64,000 nt of DNA, taken from contig CAZNOZ010000006.1 in the NCBI GenBank assembly GCA_964574935.1, positions 23,497 through 87,496 on the forward strand. The letters run 5' to 3'. This document shows positions 43,408 through 51,534 of this stretch, in pieces (within the stretch, counting starts at the first letter, position 1; the number at the start of each line of letters is the position of its first letter). The notes under the pieces were generated by a model, which saw nothing but the letters and a program-made list of their open reading frames with translations, was not told where the DNA came from and ran no database searches. Both the position numbers and the translations under genes were made by a program. The DNA comes from JBBECE01 sp964574935. GTDB lineage: Bacteria > Pseudomonadota > Alphaproteobacteria > Rhizobiales > Devosiaceae.

Positions 43408-44103
43408 ATGGAAGACTTCCTTGTCAGAACGATGCTCTACACCGCGCTGCCGCTGGCGCTCGGGGCCGGTGTGGTGCTCTTCGACAGGAGCGCGTTCGGC
43501 GCGGCGCGGCGGCTCGAGGCCTTTGTGGTGCCGATGTTCATCGTCGGGGTGGCCGGCGGCGGGCTTTCGGCCTTCTTCGCCCACACGTTCCTGTCCGACT
43601 ACGTCGCCGGGGCCATCGGCTGGCCGGCGGGCAACCCGTTCCAGCTCGAGGTGGCGTTTGCCAATCTGGCGCTCGGCATTCTCGGCGCGGTGGCCGCCGA
43701 ACGCTCGGACGGGTTCCGCGAGGCGGCGGTCACGGCGGTAACGGTTTTCGGCGTCGGCGCCTCGATCGTGCATTTTGCGGAGATCTTCGGCGCCGGCAAT
43801 CTGGCGCCGGGCAATCTGGTGCCGGCGTTCGCCAACCTCGTCAAACCGGCGGTGTTGATTGGACTGCTGGTCGCGCTCAGGCGGGCCGAGGGTCGTCAGA
43901 CCGACGGGCCGGAAGAGGACCCGGCCTGGCGGCGGGCGCTGGTGCGCGCCTGCGTGGCGGCGGTGATTTGCGGCGCCAGCGGCTTCTCGATTGGGTTTTG
44001 GGCGGGCCAGCCGGTGCTGCTGGCGGGCGTCGGTATGGTGCTGGGGGTGGGCCTGTTCGGGTTTATGATCGCCCGCGCCCCGACGCATCGCGTCCCGGCC
44101 TGA
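43408..44103 (+). CDS. Uncharacterised membrane protein (DUF6790-like)
   Basis: 231 residues with about seven hydrophobic segments. Features are GGGLSAFFAHTFLSDYVAGAIGWPAGNPFQLEVAFANLALG, broken here as GWPAGNPFQLEVAFANLA, and a matching second half with a charged linker (RRAEGRQTDGPEEDPAW). The GWPAGNPFQ stretch resembles uncharacterised families I associate tentatively with DUF6790. No role is established. It follows the MFS gene after 57 bases and is convergent with rpsU. Confidence 0.72.
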   Translation: MEDFLVRTMLYTALPLALGAGVVLFDRSAFGAARRLEAFVVPMFIVGVAGGGLSAFFAHTFLSDYVAGAIGWPAGNPFQLEVAFANLALGILGAVAAERSDGFREAAVTAVTVFGVGASIVHFAEIFGAGNLAPGNLVPAFANLVKPAVLIGLLVALRRAEGRQTDGPEEDPAWRRALVRACVAAVICGASGFSIGFWAGQPVLLAGVGMVLGVGLFGFMIARAPTHRVPA

Positions 44104-44166
44104 ACCGGGCGTGCAAGATCGGCGGCCGGCCACCGCCGGTCGACGGTTGCCACTGACAGTGCTGTC

Positions 44167-44400
44167 CTAGCGGGACGTGCGGCGAGCGGGTTTGGGGAGC
44201 AGTCCCTCGCGCTGAGCCTGCTTGCGGGCCAGCTTGCGGGCCCTGCGGACGGCCTCACCGGCCTTGCGGGCGCGCTTTTCGGAGGGTTTTTCATAGGCGC
44301 GGCGGCGCTTCATCTCGCGGAAGAGGCCTTCGCGCTGCAGCTTCTTCTTCAGGACCTTGATGGCCTGGTCGACATTGTTGTCACGGACGATGACTTGCAG
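44167..44400 (-). CDS. rpsU: 30S ribosomal protein S21, apparent CTG start
   Basis: 77 residues. After the initiator the protein reads QVIVRDNNVDQAIKVLKKK, LQREGLFREMKRRRAYEKPS and a long Lys/Arg tail, which is S21. The codon where relatives have Met is CTG (44400-44398), preceded by the Shine-Dalgarno site AAGGAG with 7 bases between. No ATG, GTG or TTG lies in frame close by; the first in-frame ATG is Met30, inside the fold. S21 sits near the 16S 3' end and helps initiation. The CTG start is inferred but well supported. Confidence 0.93.
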   Translation of the reverse strand: MQVIVRDNNVDQAIKVLKKKLQREGLFREMKRRRAYEKPSEKRARKAGEAVRRARKLARKQAQREGLLPKPARRTSR

Positions 44401-44460
44401 GGCTCTTCTCCTTGATCTCGGTCACTGGGCGGTGCCGGAACGATACGCCGGCGGGGCAAA

Positions 44461-44491
44461 CAAAGTGCCCGGCGCCGTTGGCGACGCCGGG
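44461..44491 (-). terminator. Terminator of the cold-shock gene
   Basis: CCCGGCG (44468-44474) and CGCCGGG (44485-44491) form a 7-bp stem. On the minus strand it is followed by CACTTTGTTTG. It lies about 20 bases beyond the cold-shock protein stop and upstream of the rpsU leader, so it separates the two transcripts. Confidence 0.5.
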
Positions 44492-44510
44492 ACGGGGTAG
44501 TTTGACGGAG

Positions 44511-44723
44511 CTAGTCCGCTATTTGCAGGTTGGTCGCGGCGGACTTGCCGGAGCGCGGGTCGGCTTCGACCTCGAAGCTCACCTTCTGGCCCTCGTTGAG
44601 GGGCGGCAGGCCGGCTTTTTCGACTGCGGTGGCGTGCACGAATACGTCAGCGCCGCCATCCTCGCGTTCGATGAAACCGAAACCACGGTTGTGATTGAAG
44701 AATTTGACAGTTCCTGTGGCCAA
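44511..44723 (-). CDS. CspA-family cold-shock protein, TTG start
   Basis: 70 residues: ATGTVKFFNHNRGFGFIEREDGG, with the RNP1 (RGFGFI) and RNP2 (VFVHA) RNA-binding motifs. It begins at TTG 44723, preceded by AAAGGAGG with 5 bases between, a strong Shine-Dalgarno site. The frame is open further upstream but the consensus N terminus (matching ATGTVK) fixes the start. The protein melts RNA secondary structure and favours translation in the cold. Confidence 0.93.
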   Translation of the reverse strand: MATGTVKFFNHNRGFGFIEREDGGADVFVHATAVEKAGLPPLNEGQKVSFEVEADPRSGKSAATNLQIAD

Positions 44724-44757
44724 TTGGGCCTCCTTTGATAACGCATGAAGCGTTTCC

Positions 44758-44774
44758 GCGCGCACCGTGCGCGC
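44758..44774 (-). other. Perfect GC palindrome in the cold-shock gene leader
   Basis: GCGCGCACCGTGCGCGC is an exact 8+1+8 inverted repeat located about 20-35 bases upstream of the Shine-Dalgarno site. In RNA it can form a 6-bp GC stem with a 5-base loop. It may control access to the ribosome binding site. Confidence 0.5.
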
Positions 44775-44856
44775 GTTCTCATTCGAATTCAGCGTTGTCT
44801 CGGAAGGGCCGTGAGTGGCCAATGCAGCAAGGCAGGCGAAATTTCGAACTTCGCCC

Positions 44857-44885
44857 CATATGGGCGTTTGGGCGCAAAAGGTCAA
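44857..44885 (-). promoter_or_regulatory. Candidate cold-shock promoter
   Basis: On the minus strand TTGACC (44885-44880) and CATATG (44862-44857) are separated by 17 bases. They resemble the -35 and -10 elements. The predicted leader is about 125 nucleotides, the long untranslated leader typical of cspA-like genes. Confidence 0.45.
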
Positions 44886-44942
44886 TGGCAGGTTGCATTC
44901 GGCGCAAACCGATCGATTGTCAGAAATGCAGTCCTGCGGGCG

Positions 44943-45671
44943 TCACACCAGCCGGACCAGGTCGGCGCGGGACGCCACCGGCCTGCCGGCGACCGAGGTC
45001 ATGAGCTTGGCCGGCACGGAGATGTCGGCGAGATAAAGGGGCGCGCCCGCGGCGGCTTCGGCAAGGCCCGTCTTGAGGGCGGCCAGGGTGAGGATCGCGT
45101 CCGGGCGAACCATGCGTGCGCTCGGTTTGCCGGCAGCCGCGTCGAACCCGGACGGCACGTCGAGGCTGATGCAGGTCGCGGTCCGCCTCGCGTTGATCCA
45201 GTCGATGGCGTCGGCGGCGGCGCCCCCTGGCGCGCCGGTCAGCGAATAGCCGATCACCCCGTCGAGGATCAGGTCGAAGGCGTCGGGGTCATCGGGCAGG
45301 CGATCGGCGATCGGCACCGACAGGGCGGCGCAGATGTCGAGCTGCTGGCGCGGGACGCCCTCGAATCGCTCGCGGGGCGCGGTGGCGAAGACCGAAACGC
45401 CGTGGCCCCGTGCCGCCAGGCGCCGGCCGCCGGTGAGCGCCCCGCCGCCATTGTTGCCGCGGCCGGCGACAATCGCGACCCGCGCCGGATAGCCCGAAAC
45501 GAGGCGCTCGGCGAGCGCGGCCAGCGCGCGGCCGGCATTTTCCATCATCTGGATCAGGGTGATGCCGAGCTCCTCGATCATCACCCGGTCGATTTCGACC
45601 ATCTGCTCGCGGGAGACGACCGGGGTGTCGGCGATGGCGATCTCCGGGATCGGCATGGACGGTTCGCTCAC
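44943..45671 (-). CDS. NAD(P)H-hydrate epimerase-like protein (YjeF N domain only)
   Basis: 242 residues from a GTG (45671) overlapping the EamA stop as GTGA; an ATG at 45656 is an alternative. YjeF_N features are MMENAGRALAALA, VAGRGNNGGGALTGGRRL and SLDVPSGFDA. In the epimerase the GGDG Asp is replaced by Gly here (NNGGGAL). The C-terminal ADP-dependent dehydratase half found in most bacterial Nnr proteins is absent. It may still repair damaged NAD(P)HX or be a relative with another task. Confidence 0.78.
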   Translation of the reverse strand: MSEPSMPIPEIAIADTPVVSREQMVEIDRVMIEELGITLIQMMENAGRALAALAERLVSGYPARVAIVAGRGNNGGGALTGGRRLAARGHGVSVFATAPRERFEGVPRQQLDICAALSVPIADRLPDDPDAFDLILDGVIGYSLTGAPGGAAADAIDWINARRTATCISLDVPSGFDAAAGKPSARMVRPDAILTLAALKTGLAEAAAGAPLYLADISVPAKLMTSVAGRPVASRADLVRLV

Positions 45672-46564
45672 GTCCGCGCCCGGCGCCAGCGCGTCACGAT
45701 CCTGCCGTCGATCAGCAGGAGCCCGGCGAAGATCGCGGCCATGCCCATCAGGTGCGCGGGCAGCACCGTCTCGCCCAGCATCACGGCGCCGAGCGCGATC
45801 GCCGACAGCGGGGCGATGAAGGTGACGGTGGTGAAATTGGTGGCGCCCACCCGCGGCAGCAGCCGATACATGATCTGAAAGGCGAAAGCGGTGGAGATCA
45901 GCCCGATTCCGGCCAGCGCGCCGAAGGTCTCCGGTCGGGTGACGGTGGGCGTGCCCTCGAAGGCGAGCGCGGCGGCGACGGCGGAGACGGTCGCGCCGCT
46001 CAGCGCGCAGGCGGCGATGACCGAAGGATCGACCTTGGCGAAGACGCGGGTGTAGTTGAGCCCTATCGCGTAGCCGAGGGTGGCCAGCAGGCATGCCCCG
46101 ACGGCCCACAGATGCGTGATGCCGCCGCCGCCGATCTCCGGGGCGGCGAGGATCGCGACCCCGGCGAGCCCGGCCAACACGCCGAGGGATTTCAGCCACG
46201 TGGCGCGTTCGCCGCCGGGCCAGAAGTGACTGACAATGACGGTGGTGATCGGGGTCATGGCGTTGATGATCGCGGTGACGCCCGAGGTCAGATAGGCTTG
46301 GCCGGTCGGGAAGAGCGCGAAGGGGACCGCATAGGTGACGGTCCCGAGCACGAAAAAGTGCAGGTAGAGGACGGGCGAGGTCGGCAATCGGCGCCGGCGC
46401 CTGAGCACGGCCAGAAACGCCCAGCAGCCGGCCGCCCCGATGCCGACGCGACCGGCCGAGACCCACAGCGGGCCGAGCTCGCGGATCAGGTATTCGTTGA
46501 ACAGAAACGAGGCGCCCCAGATCGCGCCCAGAAGCACGATCCACGCCCAGTCGCGCAACGACAT
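45668..46564 (-). CDS. EamA/DMT family transporter
   Basis: 298 residues. Ten predicted helices in two EamA repeats: LLGAIWGASFLFNEYLIRELGPLWVSAGRV opens the first (read in pieces) and the second starts ATLGYAIGLNYTRVF. Helix 4 and helix 9 regions contain INAMTPITTVIV and APLSAIALGAVMLGE, typical of drug/metabolite exporters. The substrate is unknown. Its stop overlaps the GTG of the epimerase-like gene. Confidence 0.9.
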   Translation of the reverse strand: MSLRDWAWIVLLGAIWGASFLFNEYLIRELGPLWVSAGRVGIGAAGCWAFLAVLRRRRRLPTSPVLYLHFFVLGTVTYAVPFALFPTGQAYLTSGVTAIINAMTPITTVIVSHFWPGGERATWLKSLGVLAGLAGVAILAAPEIGGGGITHLWAVGACLLATLGYAIGLNYTRVFAKVDPSVIAACALSGATVSAVAAALAFEGTPTVTRPETFGALAGIGLISTAFAFQIMYRLLPRVGATNFTTVTFIAPLSAIALGAVMLGETVLPAHLMGMAAIFAGLLLIDGRIVTRWRRART

Positions 46565-46659
46565 GGCGTCACCTTTCGCAGAGCGGGGCAAGCTAATGGT
46601 CGGGCGGCGGCGTGTCGAACCGAAAATGACAAGGCATTTGGCGGCGGGAGGGGCCGGGA

Positions 46660-47322
46660 TCAGCCTTCGAGCGGCGGCCAGAAGAGCGGCGCGGGCGGCG
46701 TGCCGGCGGCGCCGTCCCGAACGACCCGACCGCCCTCCAGCCGCACGGTTCCGGACGCCAGCCACTCGAGGGCCTTGGGATAAATGCGGTGTTCGGCTGC
46801 GAGCACCCTGGCGGCGAGGGTATCGGGCGTATCGCCGGCCAGCACCGGCACCGCCGCCTGGATGAGCGGCGGGCCGGCGTCCAGCTCGGGGGTGACGAAA
46901 TGCACCGTGGCGCCGGTGATCGGAACGCACGCCTCGAGGACCCTTTGGTGCACGTTGAGGCCCTTGAAGGCGGGCAGGAGCGACGGGTGGACGTTGACAA
47001 TCCGCCCCGGCCAGCCGACCACGAACCGATCCGACAAAAGCCGCATGTAGCCGGCCAGGCAAACCAGTTCGGCGCGCCAGCCTTCGAGGATCTCCTGCAC
47101 CGCGGCATCGTATGCGGGGCGGTCGGGATAGTCGGCCGGCGCCAGGGTCTCGGCAGGCAGGCCGGCTTCGGCGGCGGTCTGAAGGCCCGGGGCGTCGGCG
47201 CGGCTGGAGAATACGCCGACGATTTCGGCCGGGTAGTCGGAGGCGCCGGCCGCCTCGATCAGCGCCCGCATGTTGGAGCCGCGCCCGGAGATGAGAATCG
47301 CGGTGCGCTTTTTGGCGGTCAC
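46660..47322 (-). CDS. purN: Phosphoribosylglycinamide formyltransferase
   Basis: 220 residues. AILISGRGSNMRALIEAA is the phosphate-binding loop; NVHPSLLPAF holds the catalytic Asn and His, and ELDAGPPLIQ the catalytic Asp. PurN uses 10-formyl-THF in purine synthesis. In many alphaproteobacteria purM is directly upstream of purN; here the upstream region is a 161-base divergent gap to an AI-2E family gene, so purM must be elsewhere. Confidence 0.94.
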   Translation of the reverse strand: MTAKKRTAILISGRGSNMRALIEAAGASDYPAEIVGVFSSRADAPGLQTAAEAGLPAETLAPADYPDRPAYDAAVQEILEGWRAELVCLAGYMRLLSDRFVVGWPGRIVNVHPSLLPAFKGLNVHQRVLEACVPITGATVHFVTPELDAGPPLIQAAVPVLAGDTPDTLAARVLAAEHRIYPKALEWLASGTVRLEGGRVVRDGAAGTPPAPLFWPPLEG

Positions 47323-47436
47323 AAGGCGCTCGGGCCGGCGGAAGGAAGCATCGGCAGCATTTCGCTCGGCGGCGGGCGGGCTGGCGCCCGCACCCGGAAA
47401 GACCGTCGAGCGGTTGAATATGGCCGCTTCTGACGG

Positions 47437-47450
47437 TATCAGCGCTGATA
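47437..47450. promoter_or_regulatory. Perfect 14-bp palindrome in the purN / AI-2E divergent gap
   Basis: TATCAGCGCTGATA is an exact inverted repeat. It lies 115 bases from the purN start and 33 bases before the AI-2E gene, where a repressor or activator operator would be expected. I cannot name the protein that might bind it. Confidence 0.45.
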
Positions 47451-47483
47451 TAGGTTCGCCTCCACGGGCGCAAGGGGCCTCAA

Positions 47484-48584
47484 ATGACCCTCCGGACGCA
47501 GGTGACGATCTGGCTCGTGTTGGCGGCGACGCTGATCCTGTTCCTGTGGGTTTTTCGCGGGATCCTGCTGCCGTTCGTGGTGGGGTTGCTCCTCGCCTAC
47601 CTTCTCGATCCGGTCGTCGGCTGGCTGGGCCGCCGGGGCATGTCGCGCCTGCTGGCGACGCTCCTGATCCTCGTGTCGGCGGTGGCGGTGTTCGTGACCG
47701 CGTTCCTGTTTCTGGTGCCGCCGTTCGTCGAGCAGATCGTGGGACTGGTGCGGCGGCTGCCGGACTACGTCAATCTGCTGCAGGACTACGCCAACACCAT
47801 CGCGCCGGAATGGCGCGAGCGGCTGGGCGCCGAGCGCGTCGCAGAGCTCGAAAACGCTTTCTCGCAAATGATCACCAATTCGATCGGTATCGTCGGCAAC
47901 ATCACCACCAGGGTGGCGCAATCGGGGCTGACGATCATCAACGCGCTGGGGCTCCTGATCGTCACGCCGGTGGTGGCGTTTTATCTCCTGCTGGATTGGG
48001 ACAATATCGTCGCGCGCGCCGACGGGCTGGTGCCGCGCGCTTACCGCGACGAAGTCCGGGGGGTCTTCGCGGATATCGACACCGCCATGTCGGGCTTCAT
48101 CCGCGGCCAGTCCGGCGTGGTGTTGGTCCTGGCGGCCTTCTACGCCACGGCGCTGACCCTCGCGGGGCTGAATTTCGGGCTCGCCATCGGGCTCGCCGCG
48201 GGCCTGTTCAGCTTCATCCCCTATGTTGGGTTTCTGATCGGGTTCGTGCTCTCGGTCGGGGTGGCGATCGTGCAGTGGTGGCCGGACTGGGTGATGGTGG
48301 GGGTGGTCCTGGTCATCTTTCTGGTGGGCCAGTTCCTGGAGGGCAATATCCTTTATCCCAAGCTCGTGGGCTCCTCGATCGGGGTGCATGCGGTGTGGCT
48401 GATGTTCGCGCTGTTCGCCTTCGGGCTTCTGTTCGGGTTCATCGGCGTCCTGCTGGCGGTGCCGTTGGCGGCGGTCACCGGGGTGTTGGTGCGCTACGCG
48501 ATACGCAAATACAAGGCGTCGCCGCTCTATGCGGGGGAGGCGGCGGCCGAGGTCGCCGCGGCCAAGCCGGTTGAGGACAAATAG
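47484..48584 (+). CDS. AI-2E family transporter (PerM/YtrB-like)
   Basis: 366 residues. About seven to eight helices. N-terminal RGILLPFVVGLLLAYLLDPVVGWLGRRG, then a periplasmic amphipathic segment (RRLPDYVNLLQDYAN), VTPVVAFYLLLDWD, and the signature GLNFGLAIGLAAGLFSFIPYVGF followed by GQFLEGNILYPKLVGSSIGVHAVWL. Members export peptides, autoinducer-2 or ions (some Na+/H+). The neighbour hdaA starts 25 bases downstream. Confidence 0.9.
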   Translation: MTLRTQVTIWLVLAATLILFLWVFRGILLPFVVGLLLAYLLDPVVGWLGRRGMSRLLATLLILVSAVAVFVTAFLFLVPPFVEQIVGLVRRLPDYVNLLQDYANTIAPEWRERLGAERVAELENAFSQMITNSIGIVGNITTRVAQSGLTIINALGLLIVTPVVAFYLLLDWDNIVARADGLVPRAYRDEVRGVFADIDTAMSGFIRGQSGVVLVLAAFYATALTLAGLNFGLAIGLAAGLFSFIPYVGFLIGFVLSVGVAIVQWWPDWVMVGVVLVIFLVGQFLEGNILYPKLVGSSIGVHAVWLMFALFAFGLLFGFIGVLLAVPLAAVTGVLVRYAIRKYKASPLYAGEAAAEVAAAKPVEDK

Positions 48585-48609
48585 TCCGCCAGCGCCTAGA
48601 CTGAGGCGC

Positions 48610-49311
48610 ATGCAGGACCGCCAGCTCGCCCTCGACTTGCCGCACATCCCGGCGCTGACCGAAGCCGATTTCGTCGTCGGTGCGGGCAATGCGCGCGCCT
48701 TCACCCACATTCGGGCGTGGCCCGACTGGCCGCTGGGGCTGACGGTGATCCACGGGCCGCCGAAATCCGGCAAGACGCATCTCAGCGACATCTGGGCGGC
48801 GCTGAGCGGGGCGGCGCGCATCTGGCCCGAGAACGCCGCCGAAGCGGCATCGGGCACCGGGCCGCTGGTCGCCGAGGACGTCGACCGGAGCCCGCTTGCC
48901 GAGGGCGCGCTGTTCACGCTGCTCGATCAGGCGACCCGCGGCCGGCGGGCGATCCTGATGACGGCGCGGATGTCCCCGGGCGAATGGCCGTACGAGACCG
49001 CCGACGTGCATTCCCGGCTGCGGCTGGCCACGAGCTTCGAGATTGCCCCGCTCGAGGACACGGTGTTGGCGCAGATATTCGTCAAGCTGTTCGCCGACCG
49101 GCAGGTCAGCGTCGATCCGGAGCTGTTGAGCTACGTGACGCGCCGCATGGAGCGCTCGCCGGCGGAGGTGGTGGCGCTGGTCGAGCTGATGGACCGCATT
49201 GCGCTGTCCAAAGGCCGTCCGATCACGCGGCCGATCGCCGCCGAGGCCCTGGCGATGAGGGCGGAAATGGCGGCCCGGGAGGTGGACACGGGCGCAGATG
49301 GTGTAACGTGA
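48610..49311 (+). CDS. hdaA: HdaA-like regulator of DnaA
   Basis: 233 residues. A DnaA-like AAA+ module with Walker A GPPKSGKTHLSDIW and sensor regions, without the C-terminal DNA-binding domain of DnaA. This is the Hda family, which together with the beta clamp stimulates ATP hydrolysis by DnaA after initiation. The N terminus MQDRQLALDLPHIPALT is the short QLALDL clamp-binding motif of Hda. The AI-2E protein upstream and ppk downstream is the arrangement I know from Rhizobiales. Confidence 0.92.
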   Translation: MQDRQLALDLPHIPALTEADFVVGAGNARAFTHIRAWPDWPLGLTVIHGPPKSGKTHLSDIWAALSGAARIWPENAAEAASGTGPLVAEDVDRSPLAEGALFTLLDQATRGRRAILMTARMSPGEWPYETADVHSRLRLATSFEIAPLEDTVLAQIFVKLFADRQVSVDPELLSYVTRRMERSPAEVVALVELMDRIALSKGRPITRPIAAEALAMRAEMAAREVDTGADGVT

Positions 49312-49340
49312 TGGTCACAAAGCTGTCGTAGTGCCGTCAC
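49312..49340 (+). promoter_or_regulatory. Pho-box-like PhoB binding site upstream of ppk
   Basis: TGGTCACAAAGCTGTCGT (49312-49329) matches the Pho box CTGTCATAAAGCTGTCAC at most positions, including the AAAG spacer and the CTGTC repeat. A third unit CCGTCAC (49334-49340) continues the 11-base spacing: tgGTCAc, ctGTCgt, ccGTCAc. It begins one base after the hdaA stop and ends 22 bases before ppk. Phosphate-starvation control of polyphosphate synthesis is inferred. Confidence 0.6.
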
Positions 49341-49362
49341 AGGCGTCAAACGGAACTGCTTC

Positions 49363-51534
49363 ATGGTGGAAGCCCAGACCCTGGAACCGCAGGGCACGAC
49401 CGACCTCGAGGCCCTGAAAACCAGCCCCTCGCGCTTCGTCAACCGCGAGGTGAGCTGGCTGCAGTTCAACATGCGGGTCCTCGAAGAAGCCGGCAACACC
49501 GAGCATCCGCTGCTCGAGCGGCTGCGGTTCGTGGCGATTTCCGCCAACAACCTTGACGAATTCTTCATGGTGCGGGTCGCCGGGCTGAAGGGCCAGGTTC
49601 GGGCCGGGGCCCACGTCCTGAGCGCCGACGGGATGTCCCCTGGCGAGCAACTCGAGGAGATCGCCACCCTCGCCCAGCACCTGCATGTCGAGCAGCAGGA
49701 CCACTGGCAGACGCTGCGCCGGGAGCTCGAAGCGGCCGGCATCGTCCTGCACGACGGCAGCGCGCTGCGCGGCAAGCAGAAGCGCTATCTCGACGAGCTG
49801 TTCGCCAACGAGGTCCTGCCCGTTCTGACCCCGATGGCGGTCGATCCGGCGCACCCGTTTCCGTTCATTCCCAATCTCGGCTTCTCGCTCGCCTTCGAGC
49901 TGGTGCGCGGCGAGGACGGCAGCGGGCTGACGGCGCTGGTCAGGGTGCCGGCCAATCTCGACCGGTTCATCATCCTGCCCGAAAGCCTCTCCAGCGGCGG
50001 CCGCATCGAGATGGTGAGCGTCGAGACCCTCATCAACCTGTTCTTCCGCGGCCTGTTCCCCGGCTACGACATCGTCGGCTCGGGCGCCTTCCGGCTCATC
50101 CGGGACTCGGAAATCGAGATCGACGACGAGGCCGCCGATCTGGTGGTCGAGTACGAGACGGCGCTCAGGCAACGCCGCCGCGGGCAGGCGATCCGGCTGG
50201 AGATCGAGAAATCCATGCCGGCGGGGCTGCGCCGACTGATCGCCGAGGAGCTCGGCGTCTCGGCCGACGAGACCTTCGAGGTCGAGGGGTTCCTGGCCCT
50301 CGCGGATGCATCCGCCATCTGCGATCTCGACCGCAAGGACCTCAAATTCGAGCCCTTCAACGCGCGCTTCCCCGAGCGCATCCGCGACCATGGCGGCGAT
50401 TGCTTCGCGGCGATCGCGCAGAAGGACATCGTCGTGCACCACCCCTATGAGAGCTTCGACGTGGTGGCACAGTTCATCCGCCAGGCGGCCAGCGACCCCG
50501 AGGTCGTGGCCATCAAGCAGACGCTCTACCGGACCTCGGCGAACTCACCCATCGTCAAGGCGCTGATCGAGGCGGCCGACGCCGGCAAATCGGTCACCGC
50601 GCTCATCGAGCTCAAGGCGCGGTTCGACGAGGAGGCCAACATCCGCTGGGCGCGCGACCTCGAGCGTGCCGGCGTGCAGGTGGTGTTCGGGTTCATCGAT
50701 TTGAAGACCCACGCCAAGCTCTCCCAGGTGGTGCGGCGGGAGAAGGGCAGGCTCGTCTCGTACTGCCATATCGGCACCGGCAACTATCACCCGATCACCG
50801 CCAAGACCTATACGGATCTCAGCTATTTCACGACCAATCCGGCGATCACGCGCGACGTGGCCCGGGTGTTCAACTTCATCACCGGCTATGCGCGGCCGAA
50901 CGAGCTCGAGCATATCGCGGTCTCGCCGCTCAACATGCGTGAGCGGCTGAACGCGCATATCGATGCCGAGATCACCGCCGCCCGGCGGGGCGAGCCGGCC
51001 GAGGTGTGGATGAAGATGAACGCGCTTGTCGATCCGCAGATGATCGACAAGCTCTACGAGGCCTCGCAGGCCGGGGTTCAGATCGACCTCGTGGTGCGGG
51101 GCATTTGTTGTCTGAGGCCCGGAGTCCCCGGGTTCTCGGACAATATCCGCGTCAAATCGATCGTCGGGCGGTTCCTCGAGCATTCGCGCATCTTCTGCTT
51201 CGCGCAGGGGCGCTCGATGCCGTCGCGCCGGGCGGCGGTCTACATTTCATCGGCCGACCTGATGCCGCGCAACCTGGAGGGGCGGGTCGAGGTCATGGTT
51301 CCGATGTTGAACAAGACGGTTCATCGCCAGATTCTGGATCGAATCATGGTAGCCAACCTCAGGGACAACCAGCAAAGCTGGGAGGTGCTGCCGGACGGCA
51401 CGTCGCGAAAAATCCAGCCGAAGCAGGGCGAGGCGCCGTACAACGCCCACGAGTATTTCATGACCAACCCCTCGCTTTCGGGTCGCGGCAGTGCCTTGGG
51501 CGCCGACCAGAAAGACGATGAGGGTGGCGATTGA
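49363..51534 (+). CDS. ppk: Polyphosphate kinase 1
   Basis: 723 residues. The conserved start is FVNREVSWLQFNMRVLEEA. The catalytic histidine region is DLKTHAKLSQVVRRE and a second His lies in FLEHSRIFCF; YCHIGTGNYHPITAK and RKIQPKQGEAPYN-like blocks are also present. It polymerises the gamma-phosphate of ATP into polyphosphate. The stop overlaps the TTG start of ppx (TTGA), so synthesis and degradation enzymes are coupled. The Pho-box-like site above suggests induction when phosphate is scarce. Confidence 0.96.
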   Translation: MVEAQTLEPQGTTDLEALKTSPSRFVNREVSWLQFNMRVLEEAGNTEHPLLERLRFVAISANNLDEFFMVRVAGLKGQVRAGAHVLSADGMSPGEQLEEIATLAQHLHVEQQDHWQTLRRELEAAGIVLHDGSALRGKQKRYLDELFANEVLPVLTPMAVDPAHPFPFIPNLGFSLAFELVRGEDGSGLTALVRVPANLDRFIILPESLSSGGRIEMVSVETLINLFFRGLFPGYDIVGSGAFRLIRDSEIEIDDEAADLVVEYETALRQRRRGQAIRLEIEKSMPAGLRRLIAEELGVSADETFEVEGFLALADASAICDLDRKDLKFEPFNARFPERIRDHGGDCFAAIAQKDIVVHHPYESFDVVAQFIRQAASDPEVVAIKQTLYRTSANSPIVKALIEAADAGKSVTALIELKARFDEEANIRWARDLERAGVQVVFGFIDLKTHAKLSQVVRREKGRLVSYCHIGTGNYHPITAKTYTDLSYFTTNPAITRDVARVFNFITGYARPNELEHIAVSPLNMRERLNAHIDAEITAARRGEPAEVWMKMNALVDPQMIDKLYEASQAGVQIDLVVRGICCLRPGVPGFSDNIRVKSIVGRFLEHSRIFCFAQGRSMPSRRAAVYISSADLMPRNLEGRVEVMVPMLNKTVHRQILDRIMVANLRDNQQSWEVLPDGTSRKIQPKQGEAPYNAHEYFMTNPSLSGRGSALGADQKDDEGGD

